Of a stretch of 64,000 nt of DNA, positions 54,388-64,000 are shown piece by piece. Below the pieces are notes generated by a model. The model worked only from the letters and a program-made list of their open reading frames with translations. It had not been told where the DNA came from and searched no databases. Source of the stretch: Acanthochlamys bracteata (taxonomy: Eukaryota > Streptophyta > Magnoliopsida > Pandanales > Velloziaceae). Position 1 is the first letter of the stretch. Every line of letters starts with the position of its first letter. The translations under genes were made by a program, and so were the position numbers. The stretch is from assembly GCA_019914995.1 (NCBI GenBank), contig CM034138.1, positions 7,136,535-7,200,534 on the forward strand, in the 5' to 3' direction.

Positions 54388-54728
54388 TGTTAGTTCTCTT
54401 ATAAGATTAACTCAAGAGGAGAGGGGTGAATTGAGTTAATAAATAAAAATTTTCGTAGAGTTTAGTTATCTTACAAATAGCAGACTTACAGCCGGCTGAG
54501 TCAATTATATAACCTGCAGACAGAGAATGTTAGAATATTTGCTTGACTTAGATAAAGAGGATAGTATTCAGAGTATTTAACGTGGTTCGGCAAAACCTTT
54601 TTGTCTACATTCACGGTCGCTCTATCACCAGAGCCAAAGCTTCACTAAACCTTTAATAAGCTACATATACAGCAAAAACAAAGTGCTTTATCAAGCACAC
54701 TTATTCTTACCGAGTTTTTTTACCAAGT
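54388..54728 (-). repeat. partial 5' LTR of the Sirevirus fossil
   Basis: It matches the first 340 or so bases of the 3' LTR, beginning TGTTAG next to the primer-binding site. Beyond this the sequence is unrelated. Confidence 0.85.
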
Positions 54729-55691
54729 CAATTAAAATATAAAAGCTATACATAAAACTTGATTTCTAATCATTATAATTTACAAGAACAGTTTAAACGG
54801 TTTCGATTATTAATTTGAATTTTTTTTTGTCTGTTTCTTCATTGAAATTGTACAAATAATTGAACGTTTAAAAATGCGTTTCACTCTTTTTAATAATTTT
54901 ATTTTATTTAAATTTTAAATAAATTTTTTACAATATTTATAAAAATATAAAAAAATTCTACATTCTAAAATTTTATTATTATTATTATTTATTATTAATT
55001 TTAAATTAGAAAATAAAATTTATTTTTTAAAATAAATAAAATATTTTTTATTTTAAAAATACTTTTAAATTCCTGAGACTTTAAGTCCAACACGTTAGCA
55101 TTCAAGTACTAGCACGTATACAGATAGTAATATAATAAGTAATGGAAAAATAACTAGATAAAATAAATAATCTAAGTGTGTGATAAGTATTTTCTTAATC
55201 AATGATAGGATCCTTCAATTCTTTTTTTTTAAATTTAAGAGAAGTGCCTATTCATATTTGCAGGACTCCATTTATGGTGAAGCTTCGTTCAACTAGTATC
55301 CCGTAGAAAAAAGTTGAGTCAGATCGAATTGAGTTCAAGTAAAAAATAAATAAATAGTTAACTCGATAAATTTATAGATCAATTAAATTATAGAAAATAA
55401 TTTAAATTTAAAATTTGATAAAAAAATAAGTTGCATAATCGAGAGGCACGCTTAAAATAAAATAGAAGTGCATCTCAAATTTGAGATCCAAATCATTAAA
55501 TATTTGAGGGGTGTTATTTACTTCACTTTAGAAGTTGACTTTTATCTGTATTTTATTTATTTATTTTTAATATCTTCATTTTAATCCATCTATTAAAACT
55601 CTTTTTTTGCTTATTTCTGAACAACAGATCTCCATTTTCAACCCCTAGAGAAAGCAAGCGAGCAAGCAGAGACAGCAAGAAATTGTAATCC
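54729..55691. other. spacer and promoter region of RNase T2-like copy 2
   Basis: This is AT-rich DNA with one MITE-like block (about 54865-55080). The last 200 bases should hold the promoter and leader of copy 2. A T/A-rich stretch at about 55550-55570 is the only TATA-like region, and I cannot pick one site. Confidence 0.45.
54865..55080. repeat. MITE-like element, family B
   Basis: It starts 'AACGTTTAAAAATGCGTTTCAC' and ends 'AAAATACTTTTAAATTCCTGAG', with the usual A/T interior. Confidence 0.35.
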
Positions 55692-56774
55692 ATGGCGAGG
55701 AGTGGTTCTTATTATTCGAAAGACAGCAAGGTCTCTGTCGCCGCCGTTTTCCTCTACAGCTGCCTTCTGCTTACAACAAGGTCTCTATCGTCGGCGTCCG
55801 ATGAAAGTATTCCAAATGGCGTCGTCGATCTTGTTCTGTTCAACAGTTCGGCGTCCACCTCCAAGCCCGGCGCATCTGGATACTATGTTTTGTTTCTTGG
55901 GGTATTTAATTTTTTAGTAACCAGCATAATATCTAACTTTTTCTTTCCCCCTTAAAATCACAAAAGAGAAAACTGATTCATATGTGATTTCTTTCAATTT
56001 GTATATATATTTTTTTGGGATGCAGTGGTTGGGTTCTATATGCACCCAGTCTCCGGGGAGGTGCTGCATATCAAGTTCAAGCAAACCAGTGCAGGATTTC
56101 GTGGTCTGGACGCTGGCACTCTACAAGGACCCCAACAGCTTGGTACCTTGTAATAACCTCGGCTCCTGCAATTTCAACGATCGCGGTGTAAGCGACTCCG
56201 TTTCTTTTTTTCTTGTGAGACGAATTGATCGGTGGTGTTTTCTTCATTTAAAAAAAATTTTTTTTTTGGTTGCTGCGCACAGATTGATGATTTGTTGCCG
56301 AGCATGAACTACTACTGGCCGAAGCTAGGGTGCGTATATGGAGACAATTGGAGGACTATGTGGTGTTCCTTGGGCACTACATGCTCCCAGTTTAACCAGC
56401 ATGACTACTTTCAGAAAGGTATCATGCTAGCTTCTCAAGTCAAGCCCCTATGGTTCCTTCAGCAGAAGGGCATAGTCCCTTCGAGTACAAAGTACTACAG
56501 TTTGATCGAAATCGAGAACGCGTTGGCGCAGTTTCTCGGTGGCAACACTTTTTTCATCCAGTGCAGCACGCTGAACGGTGCGCCGGTGATTGCTTATGTC
56601 AATGTCTGTTATAATGCCGATGCCACCAGCAGAGTCCCTTGTGCTCCGAAGTGGAAGACTATAAGCATCTGCAAGCCCAACGTTCTATTGCCACCGGCGT
56701 ACACCTCCGTTACGAATGAAGAGGAGAGTAATACAGTCACTGACTTTATTAAGATGCCGATCAACCGATCTTGA
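55692..56774 (+). CDS. RNase T2-like secreted protein without active-site histidines, copy 2
   Basis: The exons are 55692-55901, 56026-56187 and 56283-56774, with introns at the same positions and phases as copy 1, giving 287 aa. The hydrophobic leader (VAAVFLYSCLLLTT) is followed by a block identical to copy 1 (SASDESIPNGVVDLVLFN). Active site I reads FVVWTLAL (Trp in place of His, about residue 98). Active site II reads MWCSLGTTC (Gly in place of His, about 155). CCISSSSKP, the DLLPSMNYYWPKLGC helix and NQHDYFQKG are kept. The charged tail of copy 1 is shorter here (TNEEESNTVTDF), and the NNT sequon is changed to GNT. Similarity continues into the 3' UTR (GCCGGC, then ATTACCTAGCTTCGCT), so the duplication took in the whole transcription unit. 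A secreted pseudoenzyme or storage-type role is inferred. Confidence 0.85.
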
Positions 56775-57171
56775 GATCTACATTGCAAATGTAAGGTTGC
56801 CGGCCGCCGGCAGATCAAGATATTACCTAGCTTCGCTCGTTTGGCATTTTAACCGGTAGTAGTTTTCAGTATTACTGTTATTGTATAAGAACTGTTATAG
56901 CTTGCTAGCTTTTTTGCTTCTTTCAGTTGCTGCAATAAATTAAAAAGATGATTCTAGTAGAATAAGTGGTCGTTTCACGTTGCTTATTACTTTATTTTTT
57001 CATTTCATGTCAATATCTTATTTTTTAATTAATATTGTATAGTATTTTATGTTTTTAAAATTTATAAATATTTTGAGATAACAAAGACAACTTTATTTTT
57101 AAACAATTCTAATTAAATTTTTTAAATTTTTTATTTTCCTAAACGTACTTGTGCTCATAATTTTAGAAATT

Positions 57172-57420
57172 TTTGGGGACGTTTTGAGAATATTTTTTAA
57201 ATAACTTTTTTAAAATAGACTATATTTTTATTTTTTTAGAAAATTAACTTTATTTTTTTATTTTTAAAAAATAATAAAATTATGTAATAAAAAAATTTTA
57301 TTATTTAAAATTTTTTTATATTTTTTAAATTTTAAAAATTTTTAAATACCTATGTATTAGAAAATATTAAATTAAAAAATTAAAAAGACGTTTTTTAAAT
57401 AAATAATGCTAAATGCTCCT
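57172..57420. repeat. MITE-like element, family B
   Basis: It starts TTTGGGGACGTTTTGAGAATATTTTTT and ends AAAAAGACGTTTTTTAAATAAATAATGC. The interior 'ACTTTATTTTTTTATTTTTAAAAAATAATAAAATTATG' layout is shared with 42664-42925. Confidence 0.5.
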
Positions 57421-58147
57421 ACATCACGTATTAAATTATTATTGATGAAATATAAATTTAATCTATATGCTGCATATCATATAATTTCTAAGCTGTTTAG
57501 TTTTGAAAATTATGTAAAATAGCAATTTTAATTTTTAATTTGAAGCTCAAATTATTTTATATTCTGAAGGTTGAAAATTTACAATATTGCTTTTTTCTTC
57601 TTTAATTAATTTTGAGATTGCACCCATATACAATGCACATGATCTAGCACGTATCCACATAATAATAAAATTTTGAAGTAATGGGAATGAATAGATAACA
57701 TAAATAATAAGCATTTATAACAACTCTTTTAACTTTTCTTGTCCGTTTCCCCTAACGGCGTGCCGCTCAAGACATGGTGTGTTTTTAATTTTTAAAGGTC
57801 ATTGAAGAATACTTAAAATAATAGTTTCTTTAATATTTTTTATTTTATAAAATAGGTTTATTTTATTTAATAAAATAAAATTTATATATATAATAATTTA
57901 ATGATGTATAATTCTTTTAGCTCATTCCCAAATAACACCTAAGAGAAATTATAGGCTACTCTATATTTCAATATTCCACTTACATTGTGTTTTTTAATAA
58001 AAAGTAATCTCAAAATATAATTTTAAGAAAATTTTTATTATAAAATATTAAAAAATTATTTAGAAGTAAATTTTTTTAAAAAAATTACTTTCTAATATAG
58101 AAGAACATACCCTAAGTGAAATTTTGTTTAACTTAAAAGTATAAATA

Positions 58148-58590
58148 TGAGCGGGTCGGATTAGGTCAGTCCAACTCTGTTAAGCCAAATGACACAATTA
58201 GGTGATGCTACCCAATTCGGATATAGTTTTAATAATTCGATCCTACTCATTTATTTTATTTATTTTTTATTTATATAATAAATAAATAATAAATAATAAT
58301 TTTTATTAAGATAAAAATAAATTATATATTTTTTATTATTAAAAAATATTTTTTAATTATAAATTAATTTGATCAACTATTAATGTTGCCTATATCAACG
58401 ATATTTTATTAATTGGTCAACATAACTAGTGATCGAGTAGTTGAGCCGCCTGATAGGCCGATCTGTTAAATCGGATCGAATCGGCCCAATTTTATTACTG
58501 TTTACGAGCCGAACGGACCGTGTTTGGAGCCATATGATTGGGCAGCGGGCGGTCTATTTAGCCGAACATAGATTTGCAGCTCTAGTTTAG
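58148..58590. repeat. hAT-end-like relic
   Basis: 'GAGCGGGTCGGATTAGG' on the left and 'GGGCGGTCTATTTAGCCGAACATAGATTTGCAGCTCTAG' on the right resemble the inverted, GGGTCGG-rich ends of plant hAT-like elements around an A/T core. Ends and target duplication are not clear. Confidence 0.35.
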
Positions 58591-59404
58591 TCGGTACTCC
58601 TTAAAGAAATATACCTCAAATTTGTAATCCAAAAGCATAAAGCTTTTACCTAAAAAACATAAGTAAGAATAATTTTTATTTTCACATGAATTAGGTTTGT
58701 TTAGACTCTCTATGATGCACTATTAATATTTTTCTGATTATTTTTTTATATATTGATTTTTCAACGCTATGATGAAGGTAGAGTATAAATTATAACTTCA
58801 GTAGAAATAATATAAGTAGACTATAAAAAATTTGTCCAATATAATTATACGAAATTCAAAAAATAAAATAGCAAATTATTGCAAAGTTTTATATTAATAA
58901 AATATTTGATTAATTATTTATTAATATTTAGATTAAAATTTTTATTAATTTTTATTAATTAATATTAGATATAATTTAGCAAAATTAAATTAGTAATATA
59001 CAAATTCTAATTTTACATAATAAAATCAATTAAATTAGAGTTAATATACAAACAATAAATTTTTATAATAAAATACAACAAGTGCTACCTTTTAAAAATT
59101 TCTAAAATTTTTTAATATTTTAAAATGAAAAAAATAATAAAGAAAAAATTAACCTTCTATAACTATTGAAGGTTGTAGAATTCAGTGAATGGAGAAGAGT
59201 GATTCACTTTCTAACTTTCGTTCATTGCGAATTTAATATTGAAGGTTGCAGAATTAAAAAATTTTATTACGTAAAAGTTTTTATATATTGTTTAAATTTT
59301 AAAATAAATATTTAAAATAGATATATAAAAAATATATAATTAAAAATTAAAAAATTAATTTCGTAATAAATTAAGCTAAAAGCATCCATTGGTATAACTA
59401 GAGA

Positions 59405-59640
59405 GGGAGTGTTTGGAACAACTTATCAAAAATTGTTTTTCAAAATTTTTTTATTTTATATTTTTTAATATATATTTTATAAATATATAAAAAATTTATT
59501 TAAAAATTTAAAAAATATAAAAAAATTTTACGTAATAAAATTTTTTTATTACATATTTTTATTATTTTTTTAAAAATAAAAAAATAAAAATATTTTTTAT
59601 TTCATAAAATTTCTATTTCCTAATCAATCCGAAATGTCAA
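59405..59640. repeat. MITE-like element, family B
   Basis: It starts 'GGAGTGTTTGGAACAACTTATC' and ends 'TAAAATTTCTATTTCCTAATCAATCCG', with near-palindromic A/T tracts between. Confidence 0.4.
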
Positions 59641-59976
59641 TAGAGTTTGGAACTGCAGAGTGAGAAAAACTTCCCCACTTTTTTTTGAAATAGTCCGCGA
59701 AGGAAGGTGGAGGGTTTTTAGTCGGCATGGCCGAATGAAAAGACGAGACACGGGATAAAATATGAACCTCCATGCATTCAGTATCACATGGATATTTATG
59801 TTATAAAAATTTGTAAAACAACAAAAGATCGTGTTTTTCTAACATATAACAATTACTGAACGACAGGTGTAAGTTTATAAATGGTATTTGATAAATGTGT
59901 ACTGAAGGAATCACGTTTTGCTTATTAATTTATGATTTTCTTTTTCACGTTTTCCCTCAAGTAAAGCACCACTGCA

Positions 59977-60340
59977 CCAGGTAAACCTGTTTTCGAGACA
60001 AAGCTAACCATGATCAAACGGTGAAAAATACTTTTTTATTACGATATTGCTTGTTATTGCAACTATTTCCAGCTGCGCCTGCACGCCCCCGAGTATTGTC
60101 GCAGGTCCTATAAATTAATTGAGCTAGCTTCCAAAAAGTAACAGGACATATTGCACCAGGTAAACCTGTTTTCGAGACATGGTTTATATAGTAAATCTTT
60201 TCGAGATAAAGCTAACCATGATCAAACGATAAAGAATACACAATCTGAAAAATTCTTAGATAATATTTTTTACAAAAAATTATTACGATATTGCTTGTTA
60301 TTGCAACTATTTCCAGCTGCGCCTGCACGCCCCCGAGTAT
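59977..60340. repeat. local tandem duplication next to the chromovirus LTR
   Basis: 'GCACCAGGTAAACCTGTTTTCGAGACA' occurs at 59973 and 60154. 'TTACGATATTGCTTGTTATTGCAACTATTTCCAGCTGCGCC...CCCCGAGTAT' occurs near 60040-60097 and again at about 60281-60340. The second copy carries about 60 extra bases in its middle and stops at the LTR border. Confidence 0.85.
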
Positions 60341-60862
60341 CGTATCACACGCCTAGAATTTTTATATTGACTCGTACAGCATTTAGTCACAAACCTTTAT
60401 AGTTAATACAGTCTTTATTTAAAAGAAGTATCACAGATAGTTAAAGACTTTGTGACAAAAAGAGACTTAAGAGAAAAAATAAAAGCTTGCAAGAGAGAAC
60501 TTTGAAGAGAAAACTTTATATAACTATATTTGTATTACAACTCTTGCTTGATATTTTCAAATAAGGGCTCATCCTTTCTATTTATAGTTTATCCATCTCG
60601 TTAATGGACGGTGGAGATTGTTTCGATCGAACGGTAGAAAATACATGATCCAGAACATTCTTACAAAATATCATTTACAAGAGTCTCCACCTTTCTAGAG
60701 TATTCTCTATCCTATTTTAGATTTATGTCAACTATTCTTTGTCTAGAGTATTTTACCATGCTCTAAACTTTGCCTATGCACAAGATAAATTTACCTAGGC
60801 AAAAAGAATTTTACCAAGGTAATTTAGGTAGGGAGAAGGGTCAAAATAACCATACCATGACA
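60341..60862 (-). repeat. 3' LTR of the chromovirus fossil
   Basis: In element orientation it starts TGTCATGGTATGG just behind the purine tract. The far end is placed where host duplicate sequence stops (about 60341), so that border is approximate. Confidence 0.65.
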
Positions 60863-63800
60863 TTCTCCCCCACCTATTCCGCGATGTTCTCAGCGCGGCG
60901 AGATGCTTTGGCGGAATTCTTGTATCTTTGATTGAAATTGCCATAAGTTGAGTTCGTGCTCCCAACTTGCCTCACTATCGGGTTGTCCTCTCCACTTTAC
61001 CAAATACTCCGTGTAGCTTGGATGGGAACCACGTCGTGGAATAACTCGATATGCCAAAATTTTCTCCACATCTCGTTCTTGTGAAGTGGCGATGAAGATG
61101 GGAGCTCTTGAGGATTCACCCCTAATTGGATCCTCTTTATCGACATGGTATGGCTTCAAGAGGCTAATGTGAAAAACCGGATGAATTTCCAAATGTGAAG
61201 GTAACCTTACCCGGTAAGCCATCTTGCCGATCCTCTTCTCAATGGGGAAGGGTCCTTTATACCTCCGTATAAGATCTCTATGTAGCTTTTGTAGATGATG
61301 AAATGTGCGGGCTTGATGGGGAATGAGCTTTAACCATGACTAAGTCTCCTACGTTGAATTCTTGGTGCTTTCGTTTGTGGTCCGCCTATTTCTTCATCTT
61401 CTTTGTTGCCTTTGCCAAGTAGGACCGAGCAAGTTCCGCCTTCTCTTGCCAGTCTTTGGCAAACTTGTATGCGGATGGACTCTTCCCCTTGTATCCAGTG
61501 GCAATGGTGTGTGGAGTCATGGGTTGTTGTCCTTGCACCAACTCAAATAGACTTGTCCCAGTTGACTCACTTTTTTATAAGTTATACGAGAATTGGATGA
61601 TATCCAGTAATCTTACCTAATCTCGTTGGTTGGCACTTACGTAATGTCTCAAATATACCTCCAACAAGGCATTAATTCTTTCGATTTGGCCATCGATTTG
61701 TGGGTGGAAGCTAGTGGAAAAGTTGAGCTCGGACCCCAATATCTTGAATAGCTCCGTCCAAAATCTCCCGGTGAATCGGGTGTCGCGATTGCTTATAATG
61801 GTTTATGGAATTCCCCAATACTTTACCACATGCCGAAAGAATAGTCGCGCCGCATCTTCAGCATTGAACTTGGTTGGTACGGGAATAAATACTCCATATT
61901 TTCTGAAGCAATCTACCACGACCATAATATTGCCACAACTCTCGAATTTTGGCAATCCCACGATGAAATTCATAGAGACACTTTTCCATGGTCTCCCGGG
62001 AGTGGGCAAAGATTCCAATAGGCCTGTTGGACGGCGTTGGTTTATCTTGTCTTGTTGGCATACAAGACAAGTTTTCACATAGAGCTCAATATTGTTCCTC
62101 ATTTGTGGCCAATAGTATGCATCTTCTACAAGGGCTATCGTTCGATGCATACCTGGGTGTCCTGCCCATTTGGAGTCGTGGCATTTCTTGATGATCTCCT
62201 TCCTCAAGCCTCCCCATCTTGGAACGTAAAAGCGTCCTCCTTTAGTAGTAAGCACGTCATCATCTAGCCAAAACTTGCGGGTCTTGTCTTGACTTACAAG
62301 TTCTTTTAGTTGTTTGGCTTATGGGTCGTGCTCTATCCCTTCCTTAATGCGCTCCACCAAAGGAAATAATGGTTGGATAATGGCAGCTAGTTAGGCTTTC
62401 CTGCTTAATGCGTCGGCTACCAAGTTGGCCTTTCCAAGTTTATACTCCATAGTGAAGTCGAACTCTGCCAAAAATTCTTGCCATCTCGCTTGCTTAGGGG
62501 ATAGCTTCTTTTGGTTGAGGAAGTAGCTGATTGCCACGTTATCCGTCTTGACCATAAACTTAGAGCCCAATAAGTAATGTCTCCAAGTTCTCAAATAATG
62601 CACCACTGCGGTCATCTCCTTTTCTTGGACCGTGTAGCGACGCTCGGTGTCATTGAGTTTCCGGCTCTCATAAGCAATAGGATGACCATCCTACATTAAC
62701 ACACCGCCAATTGCAAAATCAGAGGCATCTGTGTGTACCTCATAACTTTTGGTGTGATCCGGGAGGGCCAAGACGGGCTCTTCCATTACCGTCTTCTTTA
62801 GTGCTTCGAATGCTTTTGGCAGTTGGCATTCCAATCCCACGTGCGGTTCTTTTTGAGAAGATCGATTAATGGGGCTGCTATGGAGGAGTAACTCCGGATG
62901 AACCGCCTATAGTAGTTGACTAAACCGAAGAAGGATCTCAACTCAGGCACCTTCTTTGGCGGTTCCCAATCTTGGATTGCCTTTACCTTGGTTTTGTCCA
63001 TGCGAAGCATTCCTTTACCAATGATATGCCCCAAGAATGCGACTTCCTGTTGAGCAAAAGTACACTTTTTCTTCTTCACATATAACTCATTCTCCCTTAG
63101 GACTTGGAAGACTTGACGTAGATGTTGGATATGTTCTTGTAGTGTCTTGCTATACACTACAATGTCGTCCAAATATACTACGACAAACCGATCCAAGAAC
63201 CTTTGGAAGACTTTGTTCATAAGTGTGCAAAATGTGGCCCGGGTATTTGTTAATCCAAATGGCATGACCAAGAATTCAAATGAGCCATACCTGGTGACAC
63301 ATGCTGTTTTAGGCTAATCTCCTTCGGCAATCCTTACTTGATAGTAGCTCGATCTCAAGTCCAACTTTGAAAACCAACGCGCTTCTCCCCATTGATCAAA
63401 TAGGTTCGCGATCAATGGGTTTGGATACTTGTTCTTGATTGTGATCTTGTTGAGCGCCCGATAATCTACACATAGTCGGAGAGATCCATCATGCTTCTTT
63501 TGGAACAGCACGGGTGCACCATAAGAAGCCTTCGATGGCTGGATGTATCCTGCATCTAATAATTCCTTTAGTTGCCGTCTCAACTCTTTTAGTTCCGGCG
63601 GAGCCATCCGATAAGGTACCGCAGCAGGGGACTTTGTGCCAGATTCTAACTCGATGTGATGATCCACCTCTCTTTTTGGTGGCAATTTTTTTGGCAACTC
63701 CGCCGGCATAACATCCTTGAACTCTTCAAGGACCTCATGGATTTTCCTTGGTAGCTCATCCGAGTGGGGAGGCCCTTCCTCCTTAAGTGCGGCCAAGAAG

Positions 63801-64000
63801 GTAGGTTGTGCTTTCTTGACGCCTTTCCAAAGTTGCATGGCAGAAATATTTTTAGTTTGGAAGCTTATTTCTTGTGATAAAGGTACCATACAAGTATTTC
63901 CTTCTTCTAGAATACACATTGTGTTGGCAAAAGGAATAGGTACGGCCTTTACACGATCCATAAACTCCATACCAAGAACTGTAGGATAATCGTCCATAGG
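60341..64000 (-). mobile_element. chromovirus (Ty3/gypsy) fossil, 3' part, cut by the window edge
   Basis: This minus-strand element carries, from its 5' side, the end of a protease and the reverse transcriptase (about 62798-63997), RNase H (62391-62615), integrase with an HHCC finger (about 61803-62255), and an integrase C-terminus with a chromodomain (60890-61222; YLVKWRG, SWE). These are followed by a purine tract (GGGGGAGAATG) and one LTR (about 60341-60862). The reverse transcriptase motifs [12 protein letters not shown] and VVYLDDIVVYS are plain. A chromodomain behind integrase marks a chromovirus. It is broken, with about five breaks in view, but much better kept than the Ty3 copy in the MORC gene, so it is younger. 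Its other LTR is outside the window. Confidence 0.9.

Larger units (their letters stand above)
45450..54728 (-). mobile_element. Sirevirus (Ty1/copia) fossil with extra env-like ORF
   Basis: A 9.3-kb LTR element lies on the minus strand between the two RNase T2-like genes. Its parts from its 5' side are: partial 5' LTR 54388-54728, primer site complementary to initiator tRNA-Met (about 54376-54387), gag with a CCHC zinc knuckle (about 52750-54330), integrase (about 50990-51940), reverse transcriptase (about 49915-50560), RNase H (about 49178-49770), an extra third frame (47412-48788), the purine tract (TCATCATCAAAAAGGGGGA type, about 46921-46945), and a full 3' LTR of 1471 bp (45450-46920). 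The purine tract and the long region behind pol are Sirevirus hallmarks. The gag-pol part is broken, with roughly ten breaks, while the third frame looks whole. The shared LTR parts match at roughly 87 percent by eye, so the insertion is several million years old. Confidence 0.9.
56775..60340. other. intergenic, AT-rich, repeat-laden
   Basis: After the copy 2 3' UTR (to about 56960) there is no gene. It holds MITE-like blocks at about 57172-57420 and 59405-59640, a hAT-end-like GC-richer block at about 58148-58590, and a local duplication at 59977-60340. Confidence 0.6.

Overview
The window is nuclear DNA of a flowering plant, almost certainly a eudicot. The evidence is intron-rich genes with GT-AG splice sites, AT-rich intergenic DNA, a plant-type CPYC glutaredoxin, a PLS-class PPR protein, a plant MORC ATPase, and Sirevirus and chromovirus fossils. 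I cannot name the genus from sequence alone.

Layout. (1) 1-3217, minus: the 5' part of a PX-domain / Rubicon-homology protein gene that runs off the left edge. (2) 4430-6937, minus: a four-exon class I glutaredoxin, 108 aa. (3) 6938-12073: AT-rich intergenic DNA. (4) 12074-31747, plus: a MORC-family GHKL ATPase gene of about 19 coding exons over 19.7 kb. Its introns hold an old Ty3 element with target-site duplications, a solo-LTR-like piece, several MITE-like repeats and a 450-bp unit repeated three times in tandem. (5) 33502-33592: an exon-sized relic of a cysteine-rich receptor kinase. (6) 33890-35917, minus: an intronless PPR gene. (7) 36810-40867, minus: a nine-exon JMJ20/JMJD4-type JmjC oxygenase, with two decayed copies of its last exon behind it. 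(8) 44093-45181 and 55692-56774, plus: a tandem pair of three-exon RNase T2-like secreted proteins. (9) 45450-54728: a Sirevirus (Ty1/copia) fossil lying between that pair. (10) 56775-60340: AT-rich DNA with MITEs and a local duplication. (11) 60341-64000: the 3' half of a chromovirus (Ty3) fossil, running off the right edge.

The genes do not form a pathway; this is an ordinary plant gene neighbourhood. The most interesting item is the RNase T2-like pair. Both copies keep the fold cysteines, intron positions and open frames, yet both have replaced the catalytic histidines of the two conserved active-site segments. They look like secreted pseudoenzymes. Other points of note are the repeated terminal exon of the JmjC gene, a possible 55-nt intron in the first MORC exon, the tandem repeat inside a MORC intron, and the recurring MITE families. 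Exon borders were read by eye from splice consensus, reading phase and family conservation, so individual borders may be off by a few bases.
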